Below the pieces are notes generated by a model that was given only the letters and a program-made list of their open reading frames with translations, ran no database searches and was not told where the DNA came from. DNA of 64,000 bases from Suilimivivens sp963618065 (GTDB lineage Bacteria; Bacillota; Clostridia; Lachnospirales; Lachnospiraceae): positions 1-64,000 of the forward strand of contig CAVERH010000009.1 in assembly GCA_963618065.1 (NCBI GenBank), read 5' to 3'. Positions 17,163 to 26,192 of the stretch are shown in pieces (position 1 is the stretch's first letter; each line of letters opens with the position of its first letter). The position numbers and the translations under genes were made by a program.

Positions 17163-18917
17163 GTGAAAAAAGACAATGTAATGAAAGTCATCAACGAGTA
17201 TGCCGGTTCCTACCGGTATGTGATCGTGTTGGGACGTGTGCTGGCAGCACTTAGTGCGCTGGTTGCCATGATACCTTATTACGATCTATGGAAAATTATT
17301 AAGGTAGCAGTCAGTGGAGAGAAGCTTTCGCAGATTTCCGGGCTTGCCTGGCAGGCAGTCGGAATTATGATTTTATCCATGCTGATGTATGTCGGGGCAC
17401 TGATGTGTACCCATGTTTCGGCATTCCGGGTACAGGCGAATTTAAGAACACGACTGATGACGCATATTGTTACACTTCCGCTTGGTGTATTTGATCAGGC
17501 AGGAACCGGTAAGATCCGTCGTATTGTCAACGAATCCTCCGCAGCAACCGAAACATACATTGCGCATAACCTTGCAGACAAAGCAGTAGCCAGTGCGACA
17601 CCGGCAGGCCTTTTGGTTCTGATGCTTGCCTTTGACTGGAGAATCGGCCTGATCTGTCTGATTCCTGCTATTATTGGTTTTCTTTTCATGATGGGAATGA
17701 TGGGTAAGGAAATGCAGGAAAAGATGAGGGAATACCAGAATGCCCTGGAGGTGATGTCCGGTGAGGCAACGGAATATGTCCGTGGAATTCCGGTAGTTAA
17801 GACCTTTGGACAGACGGTATTTTCCTTTAAGCGTTTTAAAAATGCTTTGGATGATTATGAAAAATGGTGTGTGTCCTATACGATTTCCTTACGGAAATCC
17901 ATGATAGGATTCATGACCGGAATCAATGCGATCTTTGCGGCACTTGTCTTTGCCGGATTTATCTTTGCAGAAAACGGAGTGACTCCGGAGCTGATTCTTA
18001 ACATGATGTATTACATTATTATTACACCGCTTCTCACGGTGACCCTCACCAGGATTGCCTATGCCGGTGAGCAGGAAATGCAGGTTATTGATTCCATTAA
18101 GCGCATTGACGGTATTTTGAGCATCCAGCCGCTTCCGGAAACGGATCAGGCGAAGCAGCCGAAGGATTATTCTGTAGAGCTTAAGAACATCTGCTATCGT
18201 TATCCGGATGCGGAAAATGATGCGATCCATGACTTAAGCCTCTCTATTCCAGGCGGACAGCATGTGGCATTCGTCGGGCCAAGCGGCGGCGGTAAAACCA
18301 CAACCGCAGCACTGATTGCACGATTCTTTGATGTTCAGGAGGGCGCAATTGAAATCGGAGGTGTCAATGTGAAGGACATTCCGCAGAGTACATTAATGAA
18401 GATGGTATCCTTTGTATTCCAGGATAATAAGCTTTTAAAGGGAACGATCCTTGATAATGTCCGTCTGGCGAAGCCGGAAGCAACCGATGCGGAAGTCATG
18501 GAAGCTTTGAAAAAGGCGCAGTGCATGGATATCATTAAGAAGCTTCCCGATGGCATTCATACCGTCATCGGTACGAAGGGGACTTACCTGTCAGGAGGAG
18601 AGCAGCAACGGATTGCGATTGCAAGAGCCGTGCTTAAGAATGCACCGATTCTTATCCTGGATGAAGCAACCGCATTTGCGGATCCGGATAATGAAGCTAT
18701 GGTGCAGAAGGCTTTTGAAGAATTGTCGGCTGGCAAAACCCTGATTATGATTGCACACCGCTTAACGACAGTTGCCAATGCGGATCGTATCTTCGTGCTG
18801 AAGGACGGTACCTGTGCCGAATCCGGAAGCCATACGGAGCTGATGGAGCAGAATGGTATGTATAAAGAAATGTTCGAGGAGTATACCAGATCGATTGAAT
18901 GGAAGGTAGGTGCATAA
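17163..18917 (+). CDS. ABC transporter half, fused permease-ATPase (A)
   Basis: A 584-residue exporter-type half transporter: six membrane segments in residues 15-310 and an ATPase domain from about 340. Walker A is GPSGGGKTT, the signature LSGGEQQR, Walker B ILILDEATAFAD and the switch histidine IAHR. In Walker B the usual S(A/T)xD is FADPD, so the D-loop differs from the standard SALD. It starts with GTG at 17163 behind GGAGGAGG; ATG 17181 is an alternative. The partner gene follows after two bases, so the two probably form a heterodimer. The substrate is unknown; control by the upstream TetR suggests a toxic or signal compound. Confidence 0.9.
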   Translation: MKKDNVMKVINEYAGSYRYVIVLGRVLAALSALVAMIPYYDLWKIIKVAVSGEKLSQISGLAWQAVGIMILSMLMYVGALMCTHVSAFRVQANLRTRLMTHIVTLPLGVFDQAGTGKIRRIVNESSAATETYIAHNLADKAVASATPAGLLVLMLAFDWRIGLICLIPAIIGFLFMMGMMGKEMQEKMREYQNALEVMSGEATEYVRGIPVVKTFGQTVFSFKRFKNALDDYEKWCVSYTISLRKSMIGFMTGINAIFAALVFAGFIFAENGVTPELILNMMYYIIITPLLTVTLTRIAYAGEQEMQVIDSIKRIDGILSIQPLPETDQAKQPKDYSVELKNICYRYPDAENDAIHDLSLSIPGGQHVAFVGPSGGGKTTTAALIARFFDVQEGAIEIGGVNVKDIPQSTLMKMVSFVFQDNKLLKGTILDNVRLAKPEATDAEVMEALKKAQCMDIIKKLPDGIHTVIGTKGTYLSGGEQQRIAIARAVLKNAPILILDEATAFADPDNEAMVQKAFEELSAGKTLIMIAHRLTTVANADRIFVLKDGTCAESGSHTELMEQNGMYKEMFEEYTRSIEWKVGA

Positions 18918-18919
18918 CG

Positions 18920-20659
18920 ATGATTGAAAAATTACAGCATAAATATGCCTTGTCTCCACAGGGCGCAAAGGATATGATTAAGGCATGTATCATTGTATGC
19001 CTTTCGGATATGGTTTTGATGTTCCCGGCAGGAATCCTGTATCTGTTGATACGTGATCTCTTAGATGGAAATTTAAGCAGTGGAAGAATTGTAACGTATG
19101 TCTTCGCTTCACTCATCGTACTTGTGGTGATTGCGATTTTTCAGGGACTGCAGTACAATGCTACCTTCCTTGCTACATATAGGGAAAGCGGCATCCGGCG
19201 AGCAGCGATTGCGGAACGTCTTCGTAAGCTTCCTTTATCCTATTTTGGGAAAAAAGACTTAAGTGATCTGACGACAAACATCATGTCCGACTGTGCACAG
19301 ATCGAAACTGCATCCAGCCACTGGATTCCGGAGCTGATCGGTTCTGTGCTATCCGTAACCATCATGGGAATCAGTCTGTTCATGGCATTTGACTGGCGGC
19401 TTGCACTTTCAAGCTTCTGGGTAATTCCGATTGCGTTTCTGGTTGTGGCAACCTCTTCAGGTCTTCAGAAGCGTGCCATTCGTAAAAACCTTTCCGCACA
19501 GCTTGAATTAAGCGATGGGGTACAGGAATGTCTCGAATCAGTACGTGACCTGCGAGCGAATAATGCACAGGAGCAGTACCTTCAAGGACTTCAGAAGAAG
19601 ATCAGGGGGGTAGAAAAGCAGTCCCTGTTTACCGAATTAAATACGGCATTGTTCGTTTCCTCTGCACAGATGGTTTTGAAGCTTGGAATCGCAACAACAG
19701 CACTGGTGGGCGGTGTTTTATTTGCCAATGGGGAGATTGATATTCTTACATTCTTTATGTTCCTGATGCTGGTATCCCGTCTGTATGATCCGATGCAGAT
19801 TGCGCTGCAGAACCTTGCGGCAATCATTGCAACCGGTGTACGGTGCGAGCGGCTGGATGAGGTGATGTCCGGTAAATTACAGACCGGAAGTGAGACCCTT
19901 ACGAATACGGGATATGATATTGTATTTGACCATGTGAAGTTTTCTTATGATGAGGATACAACAGTCTTACAGGATGTCAGCTTCACGGCGAAACAGGGTG
20001 AAGTTACAGCCCTCATCGGACCGAGCGGCGGCGGTAAGACGACCGTTTCCAGACTGGCTTCCCGTTTCTGGGATATTTCGAGTGGTAAAATTACGGTTGG
20101 TGGAATGGACATCAGCGGAATTGATCCGGAAAAGCTGCTTTCCCTGTATTCCATTGTGTTCCAAGATGTGACACTGTTTAACAATACGGTTATGGAAAAT
20201 ATCCGGATCGGCAAAAAGGATGCGACAGATGATGAAGTCATTGCGGCAGCCAGGCTTGCAAACTGTGATGAGTTCGTACAGAAGCTTCCGAACGGTTATC
20301 AGACCATGATCGGTGAAAACGGTAAGGAATTATCCGGCGGAGAGCGTCAGAGAATTTCAATTGCCAGAGCGTTCCTTAAGGATGCCCCGATTATCCTTCT
20401 GGATGAGGCCACTGCTTCTCTGGATGTGGAAAACGAAACCCAGATTCAGCAGGCACTGTCCCACCTCATTAGGAATAAGACCGTTATGATTATTGCCCAT
20501 CGTATGAGAACGATAGCAAGTGCAGATCACATTGTGGTCTTAAAGGATGGGGTGGCTGCCGAACAGGGAGCTCCGGCAGAGCTGATGCAGCAGGAGAACA
20601 GCATTTATAAGCATATGGCGATGCTGCAGACCAAGAGTGCCGACTGGAAAATGGCATAA
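18920..20659 (+). CDS. ABC transporter half, fused permease-ATPase (B)
   Basis: The second half transporter, 579 residues: six membrane helices and then an ATPase with GPSGGGKTT, LSGGERQR, ILLDEATASLDVEN and an AHR switch. Its D-loop (SLD) is standard, unlike that of the first half. It starts at ATG 18920, two bases after the previous stop, with the ribosome site inside the end of that gene, so translation is coupled. The pair resembles the paired exporters next to TetR genes that are frequent in Lachnospiraceae. Confidence 0.9.
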   Translation: MIEKLQHKYALSPQGAKDMIKACIIVCLSDMVLMFPAGILYLLIRDLLDGNLSSGRIVTYVFASLIVLVVIAIFQGLQYNATFLATYRESGIRRAAIAERLRKLPLSYFGKKDLSDLTTNIMSDCAQIETASSHWIPELIGSVLSVTIMGISLFMAFDWRLALSSFWVIPIAFLVVATSSGLQKRAIRKNLSAQLELSDGVQECLESVRDLRANNAQEQYLQGLQKKIRGVEKQSLFTELNTALFVSSAQMVLKLGIATTALVGGVLFANGEIDILTFFMFLMLVSRLYDPMQIALQNLAAIIATGVRCERLDEVMSGKLQTGSETLTNTGYDIVFDHVKFSYDEDTTVLQDVSFTAKQGEVTALIGPSGGGKTTVSRLASRFWDISSGKITVGGMDISGIDPEKLLSLYSIVFQDVTLFNNTVMENIRIGKKDATDDEVIAAARLANCDEFVQKLPNGYQTMIGENGKELSGGERQRISIARAFLKDAPIILLDEATASLDVENETQIQQALSHLIRNKTVMIIAHRMRTIASADHIVVLKDGVAAEQGAPAELMQQENSIYKHMAMLQTKSADWKMA

Positions 20660-20674
20660 GAGAAGGAGGGAGCC

Positions 20675-20959
20675 ATGAATTATACTTATATCGTCCGGTG
20701 CAGCGACGGGACGCTCTACACGGGCTGGACGAACGATCTCAATAAGCGCATAAAGGCACACAACGATGGAAAAGGTGCGAAATATACGAAGCCAAGGCTC
20801 CCGGTAGAGCTTGTCTATGCGAAGGAACATGCGACGAAGGAAGAAGCCATGAAGGATGAGTACCGCATCAAGCAGCTTCCGCGTGAGGCTAAACTGGAAT
20901 TGTGCAGGGAGTATGAGAAAGAGCAGAGAAAATCGAAACTTAAAACACATGTAAAATAA
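20675..20959 (+). CDS. GIY-YIG domain protein (UPF0213-like)
   Basis: A 94-residue single-domain protein of the GIY-YIG nuclease superfamily, related to YhbQ/YazA. The family pattern is seen as YTYIVRCSDGTLYTGWT at residues 3-19, with the following arginine (NKRIKAHNDG) and the conserved glutamate in the MKDEYRIKQL helix. Small stand-alone members may act on DNA ends or structured DNA; their true role is unsettled. It begins 15 bases after the ABC gene behind AAGGAGGG and could be co-transcribed with it, but a functional link is not evident. Confidence 0.87.
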   Translation: MNYTYIVRCSDGTLYTGWTNDLNKRIKAHNDGKGAKYTKPRLPVELVYAKEHATKEEAMKDEYRIKQLPREAKLELCREYEKEQRKSKLKTHVK

Positions 20960-20971
20960 AACCGGAAACAG

Positions 20972-21000
20972 TTGAAAATAAGAAGGAAAATAGGTACAAT
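20972..21000 (+). promoter_or_regulatory. Promoter of second TetR gene
   Basis: TTGAAA (20972-20977) and TACAAT (20995-21000) with 17-base spacing, about 60 bases upstream of the start at 21065. Confidence 0.65.
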
Positions 21001-21064
21001 ATTGCTTTAACAGGAACAAAACGGGGAAACCGGAAACAATCCGATCAGAAAGTAGTGGGTACAT

Positions 21065-21673
21065 ATGGCGAAATATACCAGACAGGCAATTATGCTCTGC
21101 CTGCTCAAATTACTGGAAGAAAAATCAATTGATAAGATCACGGTTAAGGATATCTGCGAACGGTGTGAAATCAACCGGAACACTTTTTATTATTACTTCG
21201 GTGATATTTATGAGGTGCTGGAGTCAATGATCGAATTTGAGACAGAGCAGTCACTGAAGGAGGATGATGCGCAGATCTCCTTTTATGAGGAGTTGCTGCA
21301 GAAATATCACCTGGTTATGAATTACAGGAAAGCAGTCTTCCATTTGTATGATTCCAAAAACCGGGAACTGATATCCAATTATTTTTATACGATTACGGAG
21401 GCGTTCGTGACGAAGTATGTCCGAAAGGAAGCAGAAGGAATGAATGTACCGGATGAAGAGATACAGTTCATTATTGATTTTTACAGCAATTCCCTGATTG
21501 GAATGATGCTTCGATGGATCAGAAACGGCATGCCGGGAGAAAAGGACCATCTCATCCGGAAATGGTCCATGTCCTATCAGGCTACCGTGAAGATTCTGCT
21601 GCAGGGGTGTCTTGCCGAGCAGCATCCGGGCGCTTCTGTATTTAAGCGTCAAGCTCACGATCCTTTGCCATAA
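21065..21673 (+). CDS. TetR/AcrR-family regulator
   Basis: A 202-residue regulator with an N-terminal helix-turn-helix (KITVKDICERCEINRNTFYY at about residues 24-43) followed by a long helical domain. The NTFYYYFGDIYEVLESMI pattern resembles the DhaS/TetR_C_7 group. The ligand is unknown. Its last 32 bases overlap, tail to tail, the 3' end of degV on the other strand. Because the genes converge, mutual antisense effects are possible. Confidence 0.85.
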   Translation: MAKYTRQAIMLCLLKLLEEKSIDKITVKDICERCEINRNTFYYYFGDIYEVLESMIEFETEQSLKEDDAQISFYEELLQKYHLVMNYRKAVFHLYDSKNRELISNYFYTITEAFVTKYVRKEAEGMNVPDEEIQFIIDFYSNSLIGMMLRWIRNGMPGEKDHLIRKWSMSYQATVKILLQGCLAEQHPGASVFKRQAHDPLP

Positions 21674-22538
21674 AGAATAATGCAATTGTATCGGGGCCGA
21701 CATGGCTTCCGGTACAGTAATCATAAGAAGTGTTGATGAAGCCGCGAAGCTTCACACGCTTCTTTATTTCTTCCATCACATAAAGAGAATCCTCATACGC
21801 ATCGGCATGGGCAATGCCGATGATCTGATTTTCAGGATCTACGATGTTATCACAGACTAAAGAAACCAACGCATTTAGTGCTGCCTTACGGCCGCGGCAT
21901 TTCTTGAACTGTACAATATAGCCATCTTTATTTCCACGAAGGATCGGCTTGATATTCAAAATGTTTCCCACGAAAGCAGCAGAGCCGGAAAGACGGCCTG
22001 TTTTGGCAAGATATTTCAGATCACCTACGGTGAAAACACCGTTCATCTTGGCCGGATAGGTTTTGAGAATGTCATAAACTTCGTCAATTTCCATTCCCTT
22101 GTCACGCATTTCACTTGCATAGATGGCGAGAATTCCCTGTGCAAGGGAAGCGTTTAAGGCATCGATAATCCGGATTTTGCGTCCTGCCGGTGGATTCTCC
22201 AACAGCTCCTCCATGGCGATCCGTGCTGAGTTATAGTTGCCGCTGATGTTCTTACTTAAGGAAAAATATAGCACGTCCTCACCGGCTTCCATGACCTTAC
22301 GGAAAGCAGCCTCGAAATCTCCGGTACTGATGAGGCTGGTCTTGACATCAGCACCATTACGCATGGCATCATAATAAAGCTTACCCTTTACACGTTCTTC
22401 TTCATAAGTCATTTCCGGATCAAAGCATACCAGCTTCTTACCATTCACATAGTTTACAAAGGAAATAACCTTAATATCATACTGCTTTACAAGCTCCGCG
22501 GGAATATTGGCGGCGGAATCTACAATAATCTGAAACAT
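21642..22538 (-). CDS. degV: DegV-family fatty-acid-binding protein
   Basis: A 298-residue DegV/FakB-type protein. It opens with the conserved VDSAANIP and has the SLSKNISGNYNSA motif, which in this family contacts the fatty-acid carboxylate, and GRKAALNAL near the C-terminal region. Such proteins present fatty acids to a FakA kinase for phospholipid synthesis or exchange; no fakA is nearby. It is one of the few minus-strand genes in the window, with its own promoter, and overlaps the convergent tetR gene by 32 bases. Confidence 0.92.
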   Translation of the reverse strand: MFQIIVDSAANIPAELVKQYDIKVISFVNYVNGKKLVCFDPEMTYEEERVKGKLYYDAMRNGADVKTSLISTGDFEAAFRKVMEAGEDVLYFSLSKNISGNYNSARIAMEELLENPPAGRKIRIIDALNASLAQGILAIYASEMRDKGMEIDEVYDILKTYPAKMNGVFTVGDLKYLAKTGRLSGSAAFVGNILNIKPILRGNKDGYIVQFKKCRGRKAALNALVSLVCDNIVDPENQIIGIAHADAYEDSLYVMEEIKKRVKLRGFINTSYDYCTGSHVGPDTIALFFMAKDRELDA

Positions 22539-22571
22539 ATATTCACCCTACCTGTAATTATTTTCTTATCT

Positions 22572-22600
22572 ATTTTATGTAGTAAATAAAACTATGTCAA
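22572..22600 (-). promoter_or_regulatory. Promoter of degV
   Basis: On the minus strand, TTGACA (22600-22595) and TAAAAT (22577-22572) are 17 bases apart, about 35 bases before the degV start. Near-consensus. Confidence 0.75.
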
Positions 22601-22727
22601 GTGTTTTTATGAAATCAGACATTTTTAAAGGAATGACTGAAAACAAGGACGTAAGTTTTTGTTTGTCCATAGGAAGCCGGAAAAAAATAGGCTATTCTCT
22701 ATTTGACAGTAAAGGAGGCGGATAAAA

Positions 22728-23297
22728 ATGAAAAATTTGAAGATGATTAAGAATATGTATCTGGCATTGATCCTGTGTTCGATCCTTGTAGGAGCGGTAT
22801 TACTGATCTGGCCGCAGATGGGCGTCAGCGTGATGTGTAAGGTCTATGGAGTATTCCTGCTGATCTATGGTCTTGCCAAGCTTTCAGGATATTTTACCGG
22901 GGATCTGTTCCAGCTTGCCTTCCAGTATGATTTCGGACTTGGTATTGTTTCCCTGATACTTGGATTTGTCCTGTTATTAAGAACACAGCACATTGTAGAA
23001 TTCCTGGCGCTGTGTATCGGGATTTTCATGCTGGTGGATGCTGCCCTGAAAATTCAGACTGCAATTGATGCAAAGAAGTTCGGGATCAGTAAATGGTGGC
23101 TGATTCTCATGGTAGCCATTATGGCGGCCTTTGTCGGAGCTTTGTTACTGCTTGCTCCGTTTGAAACAGGAAGCGTTCTGGTGCGTGTGCTGGGCCTGAG
23201 CATCTGTATTGACGGCATTATGAATCTGATCGTAGTAATGAGTACGGTACGCAGCATCCGCCGCAGCCGGGAAGACATTGTTGACATAGAGTTGTAG
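22728..23297 (+). CDS. DUF308/HdeD-like membrane protein
   Basis: A 189-residue membrane protein with six hydrophobic segments in three pairs, as in the DUF308 (HdeD) family, whose E. coli member is linked to acid resistance. The C-terminus is a short charged tail (RSIRRSREDIVDIEL). AAAGGAGGCGG precedes the ATG. A transport or stress role is only inferred. The next gene, also membrane-bound, follows after 26 bases. Confidence 0.75.
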   Translation: MKNLKMIKNMYLALILCSILVGAVLLIWPQMGVSVMCKVYGVFLLIYGLAKLSGYFTGDLFQLAFQYDFGLGIVSLILGFVLLLRTQHIVEFLALCIGIFMLVDAALKIQTAIDAKKFGISKWWLILMVAIMAAFVGALLLLAPFETGSVLVRVLGLSICIDGIMNLIVVMSTVRSIRRSREDIVDIEL

Positions 23298-23323
23298 CGA
23301 TAAGAGAAAGAAGAGGAGTTGTC

Positions 23324-23962
23324 ATGATTGCAAAAATAACACCGTTACTTATGGTTCTGGTAATTGCATCTGTTTTAGGTTATATGACAGAGAATATCTG
23401 GGTGGGCTTCCGGTTCGGCTACTGGGATAACCGGGGCATGATGATGCCGGGACTCCTTGGATACGGTATGGCAATTACAGGACTGTATCTGATTCTCGGA
23501 CTGCCGCAGAACCCGAAGCTGTTCGGACATGAGTTTTTCTTTGAGAATTCCCTGCAGGGCATTGTATTTTACTATGTGGCAGCAGGGGTGCTCGTTTCCG
23601 TAGCAGAAATTGTATTGGGAAACTTCGTGGAAAAGCATTGTGAGATTATCTGGTGGAATTATACCGGGCTTCCGCTCCATATTGGCAAGTATACCTCCGT
23701 TCCGACTTCAATGGGATTCGCAGCGATGATCACCTTATTTATGGGCAGTATCTTCCCAAGACTTTATCTCTGGGTGGTACGGATTGAGAATCCGTCCCTT
23801 ACGATTCTGACCTTTGCCCTTGCAGGACTTCTTGTTATGGACTTTTGTTATGCGGCCAAATATATGATTATAAATAAGCGGGTAAACAGGCTGTGGCAGA
23901 TCGAATGGAAAAATGGTCTGGCTGTTCATAAGGTGCAGCCGTTAAGTCGGGACTTAAGCTAA
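23324..23962 (+). CDS. CmpB-like putative ABC permease/membrane protein
   Basis: A 212-residue membrane protein with about six hydrophobic segments. The WWNYTGLPLHIGKYTSVPTS segment resembles the family annotated as putative ABC transporter type IV (CmpB). No ATPase is encoded next to it, so the transporter label is doubtful. It is probably co-transcribed with the DUF308 gene and followed by a terminator. Confidence 0.6.
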   Translation: MIAKITPLLMVLVIASVLGYMTENIWVGFRFGYWDNRGMMMPGLLGYGMAITGLYLILGLPQNPKLFGHEFFFENSLQGIVFYYVAAGVLVSVAEIVLGNFVEKHCEIIWWNYTGLPLHIGKYTSVPTSMGFAAMITLFMGSIFPRLYLWVVRIENPSLTILTFALAGLLVMDFCYAAKYMIINKRVNRLWQIEWKNGLAVHKVQPLSRDLS

Positions 23963-23993
23963 CAGAGCAGTAATCGGATAATTAAGGAAGCAA

Positions 23994-24047
23994 GAAAAGG
24001 GCAGCAGAAATTTTCCGTTGTGAGAAATTCTGATTGCCCTTTTCATT
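23994..24047 (+). terminator. Terminator after CmpB-like gene
   Basis: GAAAAGGGCA (23994-24003) pairs with TGCCCTTTTC (24035-24044), with an inner partial stem (CAGAAATT/AAATTCTG). The A-rich left side also suits the convergent minus-strand gene. Confidence 0.75.
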
Positions 24048-24112
24048 AAAAGCAGGTGTAGCTATTCGGAACAGTTACTAATTAGGAAGATCCGTTTTCA
24101 CAGAATGGTGGT

Positions 24113-24487
24113 TCAGCTTAACATACCGCCTAGCATGCCACCGCCGGCACAGAGCGCAAGCACGGTCAGCGTATGCATGGTAGACAGATCGCCCGGTGTT
24201 TTCATTATCATGGACAGAATCAGCAGGATCATGAAGTAAAGGCTTCCTGCAAGCAGACCCCACAGGAACCTGCGGTTTCCTTCCCGTTTCCCGGTGATAA
24301 AGCCGGCAAAGAAGGTGGTAACGACATAGATTGCGGTAATACAGATAGTAACGATTCCCTCCGAAAACCGCAGCCGGTACATGAGAAATGCCAGAAGCAG
24401 CAAAAGGGCGCCGGTTAAGATGGCACAGAACAGGATGCATTTAAAGAAAAACAGCAGTCTTTCATTTACCTGAAGCTTTGTTTTCAT
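24113..24487 (-). CDS. TIGR04086-like small membrane protein
   Basis: A 124-residue protein with four hydrophobic segments and a basic loop (TGKREGNRRFLWG) between the second and third. Size, topology and the glycine-rich end (CAGGGMLGGML) match the TIGR04086 / YrzE group of Firmicute membrane proteins, whose function is not known. It is transcribed toward the CmpB-like gene and away from the CNNM gene. Confidence 0.65.
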   Translation of the reverse strand: MKTKLQVNERLLFFFKCILFCAILTGALLLLLAFLMYRLRFSEGIVTICITAIYVVTTFFAGFITGKREGNRRFLWGLLAGSLYFMILLILSMIMKTPGDLSTMHTLTVLALCAGGGMLGGMLS

Positions 24488-24537
24488 ATCATTTCGTTTC
24501 CTTATGTGTGTTTTATGTAATATTTATATGTAGGTTC

Positions 24538-24579
24538 TTGACACAGAATACCCGTTATTGTATTATTTTTAACAATAAC
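24538..24579 (+). promoter_or_regulatory. CNNM gene promoter with operator-like palindrome
   Basis: TTGACA (24538-24543) and TATTAT (24561-24566) are 17 bases apart. A 7-bp inverted repeat, GTTATTG (24554-24560) and CAATAAC (24573-24579), brackets the -10 box and could be a repressor site. Confidence 0.7.
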
Positions 24580-24617
24580 CAGCCAAAGAGCTGACAAAAG
24601 AAGGAGTGATTTTAGAA

Positions 24618-25922
24618 TTGGATACCGATGGTGTCATGCAACTTGTTGCACTTATTGTTTTACTCATGTTATCTGCTTTCTTTTCTTCGGCAGAGACATC
24701 ACTGACTACGGTGAACCGTGTGCGTTTAAAGGCACTGGCAGAAGAAGGAAACAGGCAGGCGAAGACCGCATTACGCGTGCTGGATCAATATGGCAAAATG
24801 CTGAGTGCGGTTCTGATAGGCAATAATATTGTTAATCTGTCTGCATCAGCACTGGCGACTACCCTTGCCATCCGAATTCATCTGACGGTAGGTATTGCAA
24901 CTGCAATATTAACCATGATGATTCTGATTTTCGGAGAGATTGTGCCGAAGAATATCGGCATGACCAATGCGGAAAAGCTGGCATTGCTTTATGCAACACT
25001 GATTGCCGGCCTGATGAAGCTTTTTACTCCGGTGATTTTTGTGATGGATTCACTGGTCAGAGGAATTATGAAGCTGCTGCGTGTAGACCGCGGTAAGAAG
25101 ACTGCCATGACAGAGAATGAGCTTCGTACCTATGTAGAGGTCGGACATGAGGATGGTGTCATTGAATCCGAGGAGCGCGAGATGATCTACAACGTGTTTG
25201 ATTTCAGGGATGCCGTAGCCAAGGATGTCATGATTCCCAGAATTGATATGGTGACCGTAGATAAGGCAGCAACCTATGAAGAGGTCATGGAAGTATTCAA
25301 GGACTGTATGTATACCCGGATTCCTGTTTTTGAGGAGGATAAGGATAATATTATCGGTCTGATCAATATTAAGGACTTTATTCTTGTCGAGGATAAGGAG
25401 CATTTCAGGATCAGTGATATTCTGCGGCAGGCTTATTATACATATGAATTCAAGAAGACGGCAGATCTGCTTGTGGAGATGCGTCAGAAGTGCTTTAATG
25501 TGGCGTTCGTGCTGAATGAATATGGCGGCACGGCAGGCATGATTACCCTTGAAGATCTTTTGGAGGAGATCGTCGGTGAGATCCGTGATGAATATGATTC
25601 TGATGAAGAGCAGCTGATCCAGAAGATGCAGGACCGCACTTATCTTGTAGAAGGCGGTATGAAGCTGAGCGATATTAATGATGAACTCGGAACCGATCTG
25701 GAATCTGAAGATTATGATTCAATCGGAGGCCTGATTATTGAGCATCTGGATCGTGTACCGGAGGACGGTGCACAGATTGTAACGGATCAGGGGATCCGGC
25801 TGCAGGTACAGGGTGTGAGCCAGAACCGTATTCTGAAGGTCATTATGGAGCTTCCGGAAGAGAAAGCTTCGGAAGAGGACAACACGAAGGCTTCGGAAAA
25901 AGGTTCAGAAAAAGAGAAATAA
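24618..25922 (+). CDS. CNNM/CBS-domain membrane protein (hemolysin-C/CorC-like)
   Basis: A membrane protein of 434 residues with an N-terminal CNNM domain (four hydrophobic segments, opening LLMLSAFFSSAETSLTT), two CBS domains (about residues 200-325; VMIPRIDMVTVDK in the first and YGGTAGMITLEDLLEEIVGE at the end of the second) and a C-terminal CorC_HlyC domain. The family acts in Mg2+ or Co2+ efflux and tolerance. I chose TTG 24618, eleven bases after AAGGAG, giving DTDGVMQL at the start; GTG 24606 and ATG 24636 are alternatives. The last 20 residues are Glu/Lys/Ser-rich. Confidence 0.88.
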   Translation: MDTDGVMQLVALIVLLMLSAFFSSAETSLTTVNRVRLKALAEEGNRQAKTALRVLDQYGKMLSAVLIGNNIVNLSASALATTLAIRIHLTVGIATAILTMMILIFGEIVPKNIGMTNAEKLALLYATLIAGLMKLFTPVIFVMDSLVRGIMKLLRVDRGKKTAMTENELRTYVEVGHEDGVIESEEREMIYNVFDFRDAVAKDVMIPRIDMVTVDKAATYEEVMEVFKDCMYTRIPVFEEDKDNIIGLINIKDFILVEDKEHFRISDILRQAYYTYEFKKTADLLVEMRQKCFNVAFVLNEYGGTAGMITLEDLLEEIVGEIRDEYDSDEEQLIQKMQDRTYLVEGGMKLSDINDELGTDLESEDYDSIGGLIIEHLDRVPEDGAQIVTDQGIRLQVQGVSQNRILKVIMELPEEKASEEDNTKASEKGSEKEK

Positions 25923-25947
25923 ACACTTTCCCAAACATCACATTTAT

Positions 25948-25956
25948 GTTATACTA
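25948..25956 (+). promoter_or_regulatory. Extended -10 promoter of scfA
   Basis: TGTTATACT is a TG-n-TATACT extended -10 element 70 bases upstream of scfA; no good -35 box is visible. Confidence 0.5.
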
Positions 25957-26025
25957 TCGTGGTGAACGTCACAATGACGATTTAAGGAAAGGTTTTAGAC
26001 TAGGATATAAAGGAGATAGAGGATT

Positions 26026-26169
26026 ATGAAGAGAATTAAGACCTTAGTAACCAGAGACTTAAAGGAATCCATGAAGAAGGGCGGATGCGGCGAGTGCCAG
26101 ACCTCCTGCCAGTCTGCATGCAAGACTTCCTGTACTGTAGGAAATCAGACCTGTGAAAAGGCAAAATAA
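26026..26169 (+). CDS. scfA: SCIFF ranthipeptide precursor
   Basis: A 47-residue precursor peptide. Six cysteines stand at positions 21, 24, 28, 32, 36 and 43, the hallmark of the SCIFF family (six cysteines in forty-five residues), with the family core CQTSCQSACKTSC. The first 18 residues (MKRIKTLVTRDLKESMKK) are the leader. The radical-SAM maturase ScfB, encoded next, is known in related clostridia to join cysteine sulfur to other residues as thioether bridges (ranthipeptides). The biological role is not settled; signalling has been proposed. AAAGGAGATAGAGG gives a strong ribosome site. No dedicated exporter or protease gene follows. Confidence 0.97.
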   Translation: MKRIKTLVTRDLKESMKKGGCGECQTSCQSACKTSCTVGNQTCEKAK

Positions 26170-26192
26170 GTATCGAATATAAGTAAGTGAAC

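Noticed and set aside
17163..20659. ABC pair as siderophore importers of the YbtPQ/IrtAB kind
   Set aside because: The fused exporter-type layout permits it, but no siderophore domain, Fur box or iron gene is near; TetR control fits an exporter better.
23324..23962. CmpB-like protein as part of a complete ABC transporter
   Set aside because: No ATPase or binding-protein gene adjoins it, and the DUF308 neighbour is not a transporter subunit.
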